Assembly (NCBI RefSeq): GCF_902635505.1
Contig: NC_045429.1
Span: 165,438,997-165,502,996 of the forward strand
DNA: 64,000 nucleotides
Source: Sarcophilus harrisii
Taxonomy: Eukaryota; Chordata; Mammalia; Dasyuromorphia; Dasyuridae
Direction: 5' to 3'
In this document: positions 13,446 through 24,560 of the stretch, piece by piece
How positions within the stretch are numbered: the stretch's first letter is position 1
How the letters are laid out: each line of letters starts with the position of its first letter
The notes under the pieces: generated by a model
Databases searched by the model: none
Seen by the model: only the letters and a program-made list of their open reading frames with translations
What the model was told of the DNA's origin: nothing
Translations under genes and position numbers: made by a program

Positions 13446-13449
13446 CATG

Positions 13450-13635
13450 AGGGAACTAGTTGGTACAGTGGATAGACATCTGGCCTTATTAATTGTGTGT
13501 CTCTGGGAAAATCACTAAGCCTTGTTGACTTCAGTTTCCTCATCTGTAAAATGGACTGAAGAAGAAAATGGCAAACCACTCAAATAGACTAATAGACTAG
13601 AGACAGGATGTCATAGACAGAGGCAATGTAGTGAA
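13450..13635 (+). repeat. MAR1-type tRNA-derived SINE, partial
   Basis: Shows 'agttggtacagtggatagac', 'cagtttcctcatctgtaaaa', 'gaagaaaatggcaaaccact' and 'aggatgtcatagaca', the marsupial MAR1 order. The middle of the tRNA-related part is shortened. Confidence 0.85.
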
Positions 13636-13733
13636 TGCCTAATTTTGAGTCTAGTAAATGGTCTTTTAGTATGGTGAAGAAGAAAACCATGGGGGGAAGC
13701 AAGACTATGAAATTATCTTAATAAAAAATTCCA

Positions 13734-13866
13734 GGGGCAGCTAGGTGGCACAATGGATAGAGCACCAGGAGAAGCTGAGTTCAAATTTGACCTCAGATAC
13801 TTAACACTTCCTATTTGTGTGACCCTGGGCAAGTCACTTGACCACAATTGCCTCAGGGGGAAAAAA
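13734..13866 (+). repeat. WSINE1-type tRNA-derived SINE
   Basis: Starts GGGGCAGCTAGGTGGCACAA and continues with 'gatagagcaccagg', 'tgtgaccctgggcaagtcac' and 'attgcctcag', ending in a short A run. The head contains the RNA polymerase III A/B-box regions of the tRNA ancestor. The 'aaaaaattc' triplet-rich flanks on both sides may be a weak target duplication. Confidence 0.88.
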
Positions 13867-14149
13867 TTCTGCCTCTTTAGGGATATCTCTATTGTTCAAA
13901 CATTTAAATATTTTATTCTGAAAAATTTTAGAGTTCATTTACTATATTTTTTATTTAGAATTAATTTTTCATCCGATGCTATGGGAATTCTCTTTATTTA
14001 AAAAAAAAATTCCCATTCAGTTAAAAAAATGGAAAAAAGGAAATTCTTTACTTTTCCAAATCTCTAATAATCATGTACCCCGTGCTCCTCTGGAAGGATA
14101 ATGAGGATCCTGTGGCAGATGATATAGGAAAGCTTTCTTTCTTTTGCTA

Positions 14150-14290
14150 GGGTAGGAATGTTTTAAATCTCAGACTTTTGAAATCACTATTGCTAATTTC
14201 TTTGATTAGAGGTTCTGAGGTTTTTCAAAACTGTTTTCTTTCATAATATTTCATAATTTATATTGGTAATTTCTTTTCTTCTTCCTTTCT
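14150..14290 (-). repeat. LINE-1 fragment, 3' UTR region
   Basis: Close to a second copy at 15565-15700 (shared 'gacttttgaaatcactattgctaatttc', given here in part, and 'ttcataatatttcataattt'). The second copy leads into recognisable antisense L1 3' UTR, which identifies this one. Confidence 0.55.
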
Positions 14291-15564
14291 TCTGTGTATG
14301 TATACTGCATATGAATTTTATTTTAGTGATTAAGCTCTGATCATATGTAAACTTTTAAGGCACATATAAATGAGTTACTAGTATTATTATAATCTATGAT
14401 ACGTTATAGTAAATAGACTAAAGTCTGACATTCTTTCTGAGGCTTGATCTCAGAGGGCAAGACTGATTTACTTCTGTTGTGTGATTCAAAGATTTGAAAA
14501 ATAATATATAAAACTGGTCAAGTGACTAAAATAATATAATTAATGATATATAATATAACACACGTACATAAATATAATACATGGGCAATTTCCCAGCATG
14601 CTTTTCTTTTAAAATTGAATGTATAAAGAATAATAGATTATGCATTCATTCCCTGAATTAGAGTGCTCTCTAAAACTGTCATTGGCAATTATGAAATATA
14701 GGCTTTTGTACAGGAAATTTGAGAGAACATGTATTTTTGAAAGATAAAAATTGCTTTGCTTTTAACACATTTGTTTTTCTTTTTAAAAAATTTTTTGCAA
14801 TTATTTTCCAAGATGGTATTCATTTGGATAATAATTATAAACAGGTTGGAAATACAGAATGAAAAACCTTAAACACTAGGTAAGCCAGCCCCAATAAACA
14901 AACTCCACATTAAATACAATTGACATGCTTCTCATTTTGTCATTTTGAAGCTAACATCTTTGAAATGGTACACATTTTGGCATATGTTTTGAGCACATAT
15001 ATGTCTATGAATCTTTATAAGAGTTTATTTTGATAAAATTGGCAAAGGAAATATTTTAATGAAAGTCTTACAGTTGGAGCATAGGAATAGGAGCTATACT
15101 TGTGATTTCATTGGTTGGTGAAAACTTCCTCTAGTACTACAGGTTGATATCTTCTCTGCAATTTAGCAAGCATCAAAGAACACAAACATTTCAGTATACA
15201 AAAAGACCTAAACTGAACTCTTGTCATCTATGGATATATTTCTGTGTACATATGTATATATGTACATGCGATAAATTATACATACATATGAATAATATTA
15301 AAATTTAGTATTTATTCTGTTTGTAATTTTGTATACTTTTCCCCTTGTAGTTACTTTAAAATACTTTGTTAATGTTTTCTATTTGTATATCTAACATTAT
15401 TCGCTAATCTATGACCCGTTTATACAAACTCTCCTTATTATCCATCACAGAGAAATCCTCTTTTTTGTAGAAAACATATATAATCCAACAACATAAATGA
15501 ACATGTTGGCCATGTCTGAGAATGGTTATTTTATTCTGGAATTAGTTCTCTGTCAAGAACTAGG
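14291..15564. other. No gene or clear repeat seen, about 1.3 kb
   Basis: AT-rich sequence with scattered TATA/TACA-rich patches (about 14515-14580 and 15235-15295). No open frame with recognisable content. Confidence 0.45.
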
Positions 15565-15890
15565 AGGCATGTTTTAATATCAGACTTTTGAAATCACTAT
15601 TGCTAATTTCTTTGATCAGAGATTCTGAGATTTTTCAAAATTGTTTTCCTTCACAATATTTCATAATTCATATTGGTAATTTCTTTTCTTCTTCTCTTTC
15701 AGGCAGTCAAGGTTAAGTGAGCAGGCCAGGGTTCACACATTAAGTGTCTGAGGCTGAATTTGTACTCAAACCTCCTGACTCTATGGCAGGTGCCCTATCC
15801 ACTGTACCACTTAGCTGCTCCATGGTTATAATTTCTTATGGTGCAATAATATCTCATTATACTCACATCCCACTGTTTGTTCTGTCATTG
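15565..15890 (-). repeat. LINE-1 3' UTR fragment split by a SINE
   Basis: The left part (15565-15700) matches 14150-14290. The right part (15822-15890) has 'atttcttatggtgcaataat' and 'cattgcccaaatgg', the L1 3' UTR in reverse complement. The SINE at 15703-15821 lies between them. Confidence 0.6.
15703..15821 (-). repeat. tRNA-derived SINE (MAR1/WSINE type)
   Basis: On the + strand the reverse complement reads 'ggttaagtga', 'attaagtgtctgaggctgaa', 'ccctatccactgtaccactt' and 'agctgctcc'. It is inserted within an antisense L1 fragment, so it is younger than that L1. Confidence 0.85.
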
Positions 15891-15904
15891 CCCAAATGGT
15901 GGTG

Positions 15905-16440
15905 GAAAAAGTAATTTCTTTTTTTCTTTTTCTTTTTTTTCCTTTTTTTTTTTAATCTCTCAAAACAGCCCAGAGATTTGATATGATGAGAACCCATCAA
16001 TATTACCATTCTCTCTCAGGTGAAAACAGGAAAGTATAAAGAAAATCAGCTAAACTGAAGGATGATCACTCACAGGTTAAACTTGGAAAAGGAAATAGTG
16101 ACAAGAGAGATGATTTTATTATGAGCCTTAGGATAACAAGAAAACTACTTCATAGGATTCTTGCTTATCTCATATTGCATTGTGCTGAGCTTTTGAAAAA
16201 AAAAGACCACCATGAAGAAAATTGTATATTATCTATCAACATATCTTTTAAAGGAAGAGTAGGTAGGGCAATTTTATGAACAATTCAGTAAGATGGCATA
16301 TATATATAATAGACAGATAGATATACACATATATATATCAATATTCAATAACTTTCATGTCAAGGATGGTGCAAAAGACATTTGAAAATACATCTCAGGA
16401 TTAAGTAACAAAAGACACCAAAATTTTATAAGGAAGAGAA
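15905..16440. other. T-rich run and unassigned sequence
   Basis: A T-rich run (15917-15955) is followed by unassigned sequence with a small TATA/GATA microsatellite at about 16300-16345. No gene evidence. Confidence 0.5.
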
Positions 16441-16444
16441 GGAA

Positions 16445-16612
16445 AGGGAATTATTATTTATTAAATGCTGACTATGTATCAGATACCATGGTAAGTACTT
16501 TAGTAATATATCATTATATATAGCACACTATGAATTTGCAATTATCCTCTTTAAAAACTGAGAAAACTGAGTCAGACAAAGATTGAGTGCCTTGCTCAGT
16601 CAAACTATTGCT
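16445..16612 (-). repeat. MIR-family SINE
   Basis: Reverse complement of MIR: 'ctgactatgtatcagatacc', 'ggtaagtactttagt', 'tgcaattatcctctttaaaa', 'actgagaaaactgagtcaga', then 'ttgctcagtcaaact'. Confidence 0.7.
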
Positions 16613-16619
16613 CTGCTTA

Positions 16620-17070
16620 TTGAACTCTCCCTTCCTTCTTCCCTCCCTTCCTCCCTACTTTCCTCCCCACCTCTCTCTCTCTTTTCTCCCCCCTCCCACT
16701 CTCTCTTCTTCCCTCCTTTCCTCCTTCCCTCTTCCTCCTTTCCTCTTATTCTTTCTTCTTCCCTCCCTTCCTTTTATTCTCCTTCCTCCCCTCCCTTCTT
16801 CTTTCCCTCTCTCTGTCTCTCCCTTACTCCCTCTCCCTCCCTTCCTCTCTCTTTCTCTTCTCTCTCTCTCAGTTTGTCTCTCTGTCTCTCTCTCTCTGTC
16901 TCTGTCTCTCTCTTTATCTGTCTCTGACTCTCTGTGTCTCTCTCTGTGTGTCTCTTTCTCTTTCTGTCTCTGTTTCTCTGTGTCTGTCTGTCTGTCTCTC
17001 TTTCTTTCTCTTTCTCTCTCTCTCTCTCTTTCTCCCACTCTCCTTCCCCCTTCCTCTCTTTGTCTCTCTC
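16620..17070. repeat. Polypyrimidine tract (TTCC, TCTC and TCTG units), about 450 bp
   Basis: Three subtypes follow one another: TTCC/CCCT-rich (16620-16850), TCTCTG/TCTCTC-rich (16850-17010) and a TC-rich end. Long open frames on both strands here, of Ser/Leu/Pro or Arg/Glu/Lys codons, are products of the repeat. A TATG-rich microsatellite adjoins it on the right. Confidence 0.93.
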
Positions 17071-17074
17071 TGCA

Positions 17075-17260
17075 CACAATATATGTGTATATAGTGCATA
17101 ATATACATATCATACAACACTGTTTACATATGTATATACATGTATCCATCTGCATCCACATACATGCACACATATGATCAAATATCGCACTCATCACAAT
17201 TGTGTTTTATATATATATATACATATATATATATATTGCTCTGTGCATAAATATAGCATA
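17075..17260. repeat. (TATG)n/(TA)n-rich microsatellite
   Basis: TATA, CATA and ACAC units in varying phase, with two pure TA runs near 17205-17236. Confidence 0.8.
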
Positions 17261-17339
17261 CACACAAATAAGTATACCCATAAATGTTTCATCCAATATA
17301 TTAAGAATACTTTCTTTAAAAAGGATTTCAGGAGGTTAT

Positions 17340-17450
17340 AACTCTAGAGATGGAAGGAATATTTTACAGTTGAGAAACCTGAGGATCAGGGACCCTAAAT
17401 CATTTGCCCAGGATCACACAGGTGGTAACTTGATCAGTAGCAGCTAAATA
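17340..17450 (-). repeat. MIR-family SINE
   Basis: Shows 'gagaaacctgaggatcaggg', 'catttgcccaggatcacaca' and 'ggtggtaac', the reverse-complement MIR core. Confidence 0.7.
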
Positions 17451-17914
17451 GCTGCAGTGGCCACTATTCCCTTCCTCTAACCTTGTGAACTCCTAGATGA
17501 CAGTGACTTTCTCCAAACTTTCCTGTCACTGCTTTCATATCATCAAACATTTTTCCTATTTTGGTCTGATTCTGTGGCAGGAGAAGTAAAGAGCAAAAAC
17601 TGTAGCTGAAGAGATTGTTTCCAATTGTGGCTAAGAGAGGGGAAACTCATTAGAGAAAAATCTTATATGGAACCAATGCCTAAAGGACAAAATATTGTTA
17701 TTTTCCTTGGCTCTCCAGCTTATGAAGGAATGGAAGGAAAAAAAAACCTCATGGGAAATCCACATGGCAAGAAGCATGGGATTCCAGGAAAAATACATAA
17801 CTTCTAGGGAAAAGATAAACATTTTACCACATAGTCAAAATATTGACATTTGCAATAAACATATTTCTAAATTCTTGATTTTCTTAAAAATTCCAATTAC
17901 ATATAAAAGTAATA
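17451..17914. other. No gene seen
   Basis: Overlapping short open frames exist on both strands (about 60-76 codons) without recognisable motifs. No known repeat is evident. Confidence 0.45.
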
Positions 17915-18310
17915 GCTCATATTAATATAACAGATGACATTTTGCAAGGCAATTTCACAACAATCCATTGAAATAGGTGATGCTAGTATTCTATTGTGCA
18001 TATGAAGGGACAGCTAGCTGACAGTAGATAGAGCACCAGGTCTGGAGTCAGGAGGAAATGGATTCAAATTTAGTCTTAGTTACTATGTGGTCCTGGCCAA
18101 GTCATTTAACCCTGTTTGCCTCAGTTTCCCTATTTGTAAAATGAGTTGGAGAAGGAAATGGCAACCACTCCAGTGTTTTTGCCAAGAAAACCCCAAAGGA
18201 AGTTGTGAAGATTTAGGTGAAAGTACAACCTCAATCATGTAAATGAAGAAACTGAGGTTCAAGTTTATAAATGACAGAGCCAGGTCACATGATCCCAAAT
18301 CTTTCTATTT
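17915..18310 (-). repeat. MIR-family SINE split by MAR1
   Basis: The left arm (17915-18005: 'cattttgcaaggcaatttca', 'gaaataggtgatgctagta') and right arm (18235-18310: 'aatgaagaaactgaggttca', 'gagccaggtcac') are parts of one reverse-complement MIR. A MAR1-type SINE separates them. Confidence 0.65.
18007..18220 (+). repeat. MAR1-type tRNA-derived SINE, nearly full length
   Basis: Runs from 'gggacagctagctgacagta' through 'gagcaccaggtctggagtca', 'aagtcatttaaccctgtttg', 'cctcagtttccctatttgta' to 'gccaagaaaaccccaaagg'. Inserted into an older MIR. Confidence 0.88.
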
Positions 18311-18524
18311 TTCATAAGCTATAGTGGAACTGTTTACATATAGATGAAAAGACTTATGTTGTCATGACAAAGAGTTCCTGTGACCTTTTTTTGTGGCTTT
18401 GTCTTTTCCTTTCTCTGAAAGCTCTATTTCCTTATAGACCTATCACATCTATGGTTACTACATGTTATCTTGGTTCTTTTCATTATCGTTTTACCAAACA
18501 CTGCAGCTGCACCTTCATCAGGTC

Positions 18525-18720
18525 ATCAGAGCAAAAATCTAGGGCTGGAAGGGATCTTCAAAGATTATTTAGTTCAACCCTTTCACTTTATAAATGAGAA
18601 GACTAAGGTGACGATTGGCCCATGGTCAGACAGGTAGTAAACATCAGCAGAAGCATTTGACCACTGACCCTCTGAGTTCAGAGAAGCTGCTCTGTACACT
18701 GCGCCACATTCTCTGCTTTC
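18525..18720 (-). repeat. Old SINE/CR1-like repeat
   Basis: Contains 'agggctggaagggatcttca', 'tttagttcaaccctttcact', 'atgagaagactaaggtga' and 'tacactgcgccacattctct'. The family is of the MIR/THER1 or CR1 3'-end kind; which one cannot be decided by eye. Confidence 0.6.
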
Positions 18721-19110
18721 ATTTCAATTTTGTGAAAGTATTTCCCCTTTGTCACACCACTTCATCCAGCAGATGTTTAGATGTCCTGCAAAGTCAACAA
18801 AGCAGGCCAGGAAAATTTCTATAAGGCTTGGATGCTAAGCCTTTAAAGTAGAGCTTTTTTCTTTAGTTAAAAAAATGGTTTATTTTATTTTTATTCCTTT
18901 TATTTTTTATATTATTTTTTAGACCACTATGACTTCTCAGTGATAATCCTCAACCCTGCAATGGAATAAGAATGGTCAAGCAAAACAAATAAACACATTG
19001 GTTTGGGATTAAAAACATAAGTTTTATTCTGCACCTTACTTTCACCATCTCTTTATAGATAGGAAGGAGACATGCCAGATGTTTTCTCTCAGTTCCTCTG
19101 ATAAATAGAA
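18721..19110. other. No gene seen
   Basis: The sequence includes a T/A-rich patch (18860-18922). A 100-codon minus-strand frame (18950-19252) overlaps the next repeat and has no motif. Confidence 0.45.
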
Positions 19111-19117
19111 AAGTTAG

Positions 19118-19322
19118 AACTTGGAGACAGTCATGGCTAAATGAGTCATACAAATCAATAATTTCCAAGTCTTTTTGGTGGTGCATTGTATCAATAAAAA
19201 GTGTATAAGCACACATTACCCAGGTTCCTTTAAAACTGAGCTTAAGCTTCACTTGTATGAAGTTTTTCTTACTTTCTCCAGGTCCAAGTGCATTAACTGT
19301 ATTAGCTATGAAGACAATTTCG
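19118..19322 (+). repeat. Dispersed repeat copy A, L2-like
   Basis: A second copy lies at 20543-20745. Shared landmarks are 'ttggagacagt', 'ctttttggtggtgca', 'tatcaataaaaa', 'ccaggttcctttgag/aaa' and 'cttaagcttcact'. The second half resembles the L2 3' segment that runs 'ctcaagcttcacctcc'. The 'ggtggtgcaccatatcaat' head belongs to the same unit because both copies have it. Confidence 0.55.
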
Positions 19323-19940
19323 AAAGCCTCTTAATTTTTTTAAACTATAATCTATGACCAACTATAATCATGACAATTATTTTCCTGCTACTGTTTGCTT
19401 TCTTTTTAAGGCAGAGTTTCCAGGGGTATAGGTCACTGACCAACTTGTTTTCTCCTTCAATTTACACACACCAATTACATATACATGTGCAGCCAGATTA
19501 CCAGACATATATCCTTTGGGCTACTTGAACCTTACTGTCATCCAGACTTTGGAAATCTCTGCTCCTTGGAATTAAGTGGCAGCAGGTCATATTTAAAATG
19601 AAGTTGACTATTGATTCTGCCTTGGAGTTTGTTATTAATTATGGGTTGAAGAAAAAACTGGTAAAAACAAAACAAAGCAAAATAATATTTGTACGTTATT
19701 TATTCACACTAATAATGCAATGCATTCTAACATATGCCATTAGCTTAATAAAGAGTTTAGGATTGAATTGATACTAATAATCTTCTCCTAACTTTCTAAA
19801 GGGCAACCTGTTTTTGGGGATGTAACTTTATACAACTTTTTATAATGTTCCATATAGAGAATTAGTGTCCAATAGTGGGTGCAACCACAGTGGAGGTTAG
19901 GCAGAGCAGGATAGAGTGGGAAAAGTATTAGTAACAGAAT
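19323..19940. other. No gene seen
   Basis: AT-rich, with no recognised repeat or motif. Confidence 0.4.
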
Positions 19941-19944
19941 TCTT

Positions 19945-20060
19945 CTATTCCTATACCCGGAGTCAGGAGACTTGTGTTGAGTCTCAGTTCTGCCACAGGT
20001 TAGCTGATTGGCTCTGGGAAATTCACTTTACTTCAGTTTTTACATATGTAAAATTACAGA
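19945..20060 (+). repeat. MIR-family SINE
   Basis: Shows 'cggagtcaggagacttgtgt', 'gagtctcagttctgccacag', 'gctctgggaaattcacttta' and 'cagtttttacatatgtaaaa'. Confidence 0.7.
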
Positions 20061-20344
20061 GTTGGAGGTAGTGGGGTAGAGTGTTAAAACAGAAAACTTG
20101 GCTTCAAATGACAGTCTTACTGTTTACTCTGAATGTGTTTATTTCTCTAAGGTTAGATTTCCTTTGTCAGTTTGGTATCACTGATTATAGTTTTAGAGAT
20201 CAATAGGACTTAATTACAGATTAATATGACTAGAACATTTTACCTCAATATCAGCTTTCATATCAATCAGTAAATAGATTAAAAATGATATATTGAATGT
20301 TCACTGTATGATACACTATAGGGCATAAATAGAGAGATAAACAC

Positions 20345-20500
20345 ATATAGGCATTCTCTTCCTCTTCTCTTCCTCATTTCCCTCCCCTCTTCCTTTCTGT
20401 CTCTGTCTCTTTCTCTCTGTCTCTCTGCCTGTCTCTGTCTCTGTCTCTGTCTCTGTGTTTCTCTCTGTCTCTGTCTGTCTCTCTCTGTCTCTCTCCTCAA
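20345..20500. repeat. (TCTCTG)n polypyrimidine-rich microsatellite
   Basis: TCTCTG/TCTG units with a T/C-rich left edge. The minus-strand Arg/Glu/Gln open frame here is a product of the repeat. Confidence 0.93.
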
Positions 20501-20542
20501 AGATACTTAGGATTTAATCCTAATCCAGGCGTATGAAAAGTT

Positions 20543-20745
20543 AGAAATTGGAGACAGTATAAGGAGTCATATCAACCAATGATTTCCAAATCTTTTTGGT
20601 GGTGCACCCTATCAATAAAAAAGTGTATGAACATACAAATCCCAGGTTCCTTTGAGCCTCATCTTAAGCTTCACTTCCATAAAGTCTTTCTTGTTCCCAC
20701 TAGCTTCGAGTGCCTTCCCTACCAAAATAAATGTAATTTTGTGTG
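20543..20745 (+). repeat. Dispersed repeat copy B, L2-like
   Basis: Partner of the copy at 19118-19322, about three quarters identical by eye. Unlike copy A it continues through a TATG-rich microsatellite into a good L2 3' end at 20960-21085, which supports assigning both to the L2 clade. Confidence 0.6.
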
Positions 20746-20955
20746 TATATGTATATGTATATTATATTATATAATGTAAATACATATTATATATATCAGG
20801 ATGTATATATATCACATATATTTTAATATAGTATGTATATGTTTATGTATTGGTATATGCATATCATATGTGCTTGTATATTTATGAATGTATATGTGTA
20901 ACTATATGGAGAAATATGCTACATGTATCTACATGTAGATATCTCCATCTATCGA
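20740..20955. repeat. (TATG)n-rich microsatellite within an L2 copy
   Basis: TATATG, ATAT and TGTA units in varying phase, lying between the body and the 3' terminus of the L2-like element. Confidence 0.8.
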
Positions 20956-20959
20956 TCTA

Positions 20960-21085
20960 ACTAGACTACAAGTTTTTCAAGGTCAGAATCTATTTTACTT
21001 TCATTTTTGTTTCCCCAGATCCTAACACAATGCTTGGTATATAGTAGGTATGTAATAAATGCTTGTGGACTGCCACTTTCTACTG
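20960..21085 (+). repeat. L2-type LINE 3' terminus
   Basis: Shows 'actacaagtttttcaaggtc', 'gtttccccagatcctaacac', 'aatgcttggtatatagtagg' and 'gtaataaatgcttgtgg', the conserved last ~100 bases of CR1/L2-clade elements. Confidence 0.85.
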
Positions 21086-21779
21086 ACTACCTGACTCCTC
21101 CCACCTAAACTTCCTTGGTGCTCTTGCCCTCTCTGTCATCAAGCATCTTGTAGGATGTCACCCCCTGCCTAGCTGCCTTAGCTCCTGCCTTGACTTCCAT
21201 CTCTCCTTCTACCACCAATTTCTTCCCAACCTTTGGAGGGAGAGAAAACCAAGATCCACAATGCTGCCACAACAGTGCCAAACAGATCAAACACCTGTAT
21301 CTGAAACCTGCTCTGTCAGAGGCAGAAGATCCTCAGCCCTTCTTGTCTTCAGGCACTTTAACTGGTTTCTTTATCATCTTTTGGTTTGGTGGGTACTACC
21401 CATCTTGAGGACCCCTGATGTAGATAATAAATGCTTCAGGTATTAAGAGAAGGAAGAAAACACTGTCTTTTTAACATCCACTATAATGTATGACATCTTT
21501 TAGCTTACCAATGGCTTTACCAATGGCTAGCCAACCTACTATTCTACCAAATTGATAGAATTATTTCATTTCTCCTAAAGGCTCATAGTATAACGATTTC
21601 TTTTACAAGCTAAGAATTGCTGCTTCAAATTTGATAACTTTTTTTTCAGTGTTCCAGTAGGCTTCTCAGGATATATGTGGACCACTCAAGGTCTTACACA
21701 TTTTACAAGATGTAAATGTGACAACTGTCAGTCTGAAAGGGGTAAATCCTTATCACCTCATTTTCTATGACCTTCCCTT
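21086..21779. other. No gene seen
   Basis: Overlapping 61-72-codon frames at 21105-21446 on both strands have no motif. The region is less AT-rich than its surroundings near 21100-21420 but shows no splice-site pairing. Confidence 0.4.
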
Positions 21780-22000
21780 TATATCCTGTCATATAAACAT
21801 AGTGAGTTGAAGAGACTCAGTGGATCAGGGGTTTCCTGATCAGCCCTTCGGTACACCTCCTTTTTTCTAGATGAGTGAACTCAAGGACCAGATTCAGTGA
21901 TTTACTCAAGTCACAAAGGTGGTAAATAGTGGAGATAGGAGCTGAATCTTGGTTTTCTAACTCCTAATCTCACACTAGATCATGCTCCTTATGGATTAAC
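21780..22000 (-). repeat. MIR-family SINE
   Basis: Shows 'gatgagtgaactcaaggacc', 'gatttactcaagtcacaaag', 'gtggtaaatagtggagatag' and 'gagctgaatcttggttttct', a reverse-complement MIR. Confidence 0.7.
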
Positions 22001-22029
22001 TAACATCTTAAACAGATGACTCCTATTTT

Positions 22030-22480
22030 GTTCCTATTCTGGAGCATTCTAACCCTATTTTGCTCCTGAATTCTGGCTCTGCATCACCAATTACCTATTG
22101 GATCTGTCATCCTGGATGTCTCAACAGGATCTCAAATTCAACATTTTTAAACTAGTTTTTGATCTTTCCTCTTGAGACACACTTCTAAATTTTCCTTTTT
22201 TATTGTTGAGGACACCATGATCCTTCTAGTTAAAGAGATTCCCATCTTTGGAGTTATGCTTAACTCCTTCAGTTCCTTCCCTCTCCCCTCCTCCTTCTAG
22301 CTGGACAACATTTTCACATTCACTGTTTCCTTTCCACATACATAATCACCTCCTTACCTAGCAATAAACTATTACAATCGGGCTCCTAATTAGCCTCTCT
22401 GCTTCTAATCTAATCTCCTTCCTAATCCATCTTCTTTTTAAATCTTTGTATCTCTCACAGCTAGCGCTGTGGTTCAGATT
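22030..22480 (+). repeat. L2-type LINE fragment, after the RT domain
   Basis: Shows 'ctggatgtctcaacaggatc', 'tcaaattcaacatttttaaa' and 'gcctctctgcttctaatcta', the order seen in CR1/L2 ORF2 downstream of the catalytic core. Confidence 0.7.
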
Positions 22481-22979
22481 TAGAAGTGTTTATTACATGT
22501 TTATTGGATGGAATTTAATTAAAAGATATGAAATGGGGCAATTAGAAAAAGGGAGACGCGAGATAAATCAAGAGTCACTGTATTCAAGAGAATTTGTAGG
22601 AGATGGTAGTCAATAGTGTAAAATACTGGAGAAAAATTAAAGAGACTGAAGAATGAAAAAAACAATTGTTTTTGGCAATTAGAAGGTTGCTGGTGACCTT
22701 TTAAGAATTCAGTTTTAGTAAGATAGGGGCAGAAGAAAACAGATTATTGGAGGTTAAATTATAAATAAATGGTGAGGAAATGAACTTTGTCCATGGAGGT
22801 AGACCTCATTTGGTGCTAGGTAATGAAGAGAGAAATCAGATGTTAAATCAAACAGCAGTTTTAAATGAAAGCTTTTTTTTTTTTTTCTATGAGAGGACTG
22901 AAGATAAGGATACAGTAGAGAAGAGATGGAAATTACTAGATAGATTATTTGTTGTCCTAAAAATAATTACCAAACTAGA

Positions 22980-24560
22980 TCACCTTCTACTAAATTTTTT
23001 AAAAATAGAGGTCATCTGTTGTAAGCTTCTTCTTTATCCCCATTGTACTCTTTTAAACTCCTTGATATCATTTCTCTTTCTTTCCTCCTTTGCTCAGATC
23101 TCTGATGAAGTGGTCACTTCTCAACACAAACATCTTTATTTTTACCCTCCTGCAGTTTGTCTTTTCTTTAATTCCTTTTCTCTCAAATCCCTTCTATCAA
23201 TTATAGGAGCTCAAAGATCCCATCACCTCAAATTAATGTTTTCCAGACAGAGACATAGAGAAACAGAGACAGAGAAACAGAAAAAGACTTAGAGAAATTA
23301 GAGACAAAGACAGAGACAGAAAGACAGAGCAGAGAAATGAAGAAACACACAGATAGACAAAGAAAGAGAGACAGAAAGAGACAGAGAGACAAAGAAACAA
23401 GGACACACACATGTATACACACACAGAGAATAGACATATCAACATCATTCTCTCTATTCCTGTTATCTCCTCAAGTCCTAATAGAATGAGGGTTGGACCA
23501 GATAGTTTCTAAAGTTTCTTTCTACTTTAAATGATCTTTTTTTGGCTTTAGACCTTTTTAACAGTAATTCAACTTATACTATTCTCTCTAAGATTATTAA
23601 TCTTTTTTCAGCTGTCATCATTTTTAAACCTTTTTGTAGAATTTAATATTATTGATAATCTATTAGTTACTCTCTGTTTGCTAGGTATTTGTGAAATAGT
23701 TTTCTCCTGCTTCTATTTCTATCTTTATGAACAGTTCATAGGCTTTAAAATTTTTTTTTGTTTATTTCTGATCCCCTACTTTTAAATATTTCTCAAATAT
23801 AGATCCTGGGTCCTTTTCTTTTCTCTATAAGCTTTCTAGAACTTGTTGATCTCATCAGTTCCTTTGAATTCAATTTTCTCTATGAAGATGATTCTCAAGT
23901 CCCAAATCCAATCATAATCTTTCTCTGACTGTTGAATGCCTCCAATCTCACATGCATCCTCAAATCCAATTGAAAGATAATTTTTTTCTTCACTTTTAAA
24001 CCCAACTCTCCTTCTACCTTTCTAATACCTGTTGAGAATATGACCAGCCATCTAGTGAACAATATTTTCTTTTTTTTTTTTTTATTGTTTTTTTTTCTTT
24101 TTTTTTTTTTTAACGTGATAGTGAACAATATTTTCTATGTTATAGTCATTCTTTCTCATTTCCCATACCTCTATAACATCTCTTCCATACATTGCCTTAT
24201 TTCCATTCACATGAACACTGGAGAAAGATTCAGATTGTCATGACCTTTGCGAAAACTAATAAAACAGCCTCCTGATTGCACTCTTGGCATCCAGTCTCTC
24301 TCCTTTCCAATACCTCTTTCACACTGTTGCCAAAATAATATTCCTAAAACAAAATAGTCTGGCTATGTCACAATCTAACTCAGAGGTTTGTAATCTCTAA
24401 GATAAAATATAAACTGCTCAGTTTGGCATTTGAAGCCTTTCACAATCTGGTTCCAGTTTATATTCCCAGATCTCTTACACATCATATCCATTTTTGCACT
24501 CTACATTCTCTGAGGTCGGCATTACATTTCTTGCTAAGTATTCTACAAGAAGCCTTTTCC
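22980..24560 (+). repeat. Degenerate L2-type LINE with RT core, interrupted
   Basis: Around 23820-23900 the translation gives the CR1-clade run ...LISS..., then LYEDDSQV at about 23879-23902. This corresponds to the reverse-transcriptase catalytic stretch (YADDSQ in working elements), with Ala changed to Glu. Downstream are 'catgcatcctcaaatccaat', 'gtctggctatgtcacaatct' and 'agataaaatataaactgctcag', the usual L2 order. A MIR-like patch lies at 23455-23540, a purine microsatellite at 23250-23430 and a T-rich run at 24068-24112. No long open frame remains. Confidence 0.7.
23250..23430. repeat. (GAGACA)n purine-rich microsatellite
   Basis: GAGACA/GAAACA/GACAGA units on the + strand. Open frames on either strand here are products of the repeat. 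Confidence 0.93.

Noticed and set aside
13734-13866. Possible tRNA genes at the SINE heads here, at 30105 and at 62975
   Set aside because: The tRNA-like head is part of the WSINE1 unit, lacks a full cloverleaf and recurs with the SINE body and tail.
16583-17197. Open frames of up to 196 codons on both strands
   Set aside because: All are translations of the polypyrimidine and TATG repeats.
22780-23292. 170-codon plus-strand open frame
   Set aside because: It crosses a T run, degenerate L2-type sequence and the start of a GAGACA microsatellite, with no protein motif.
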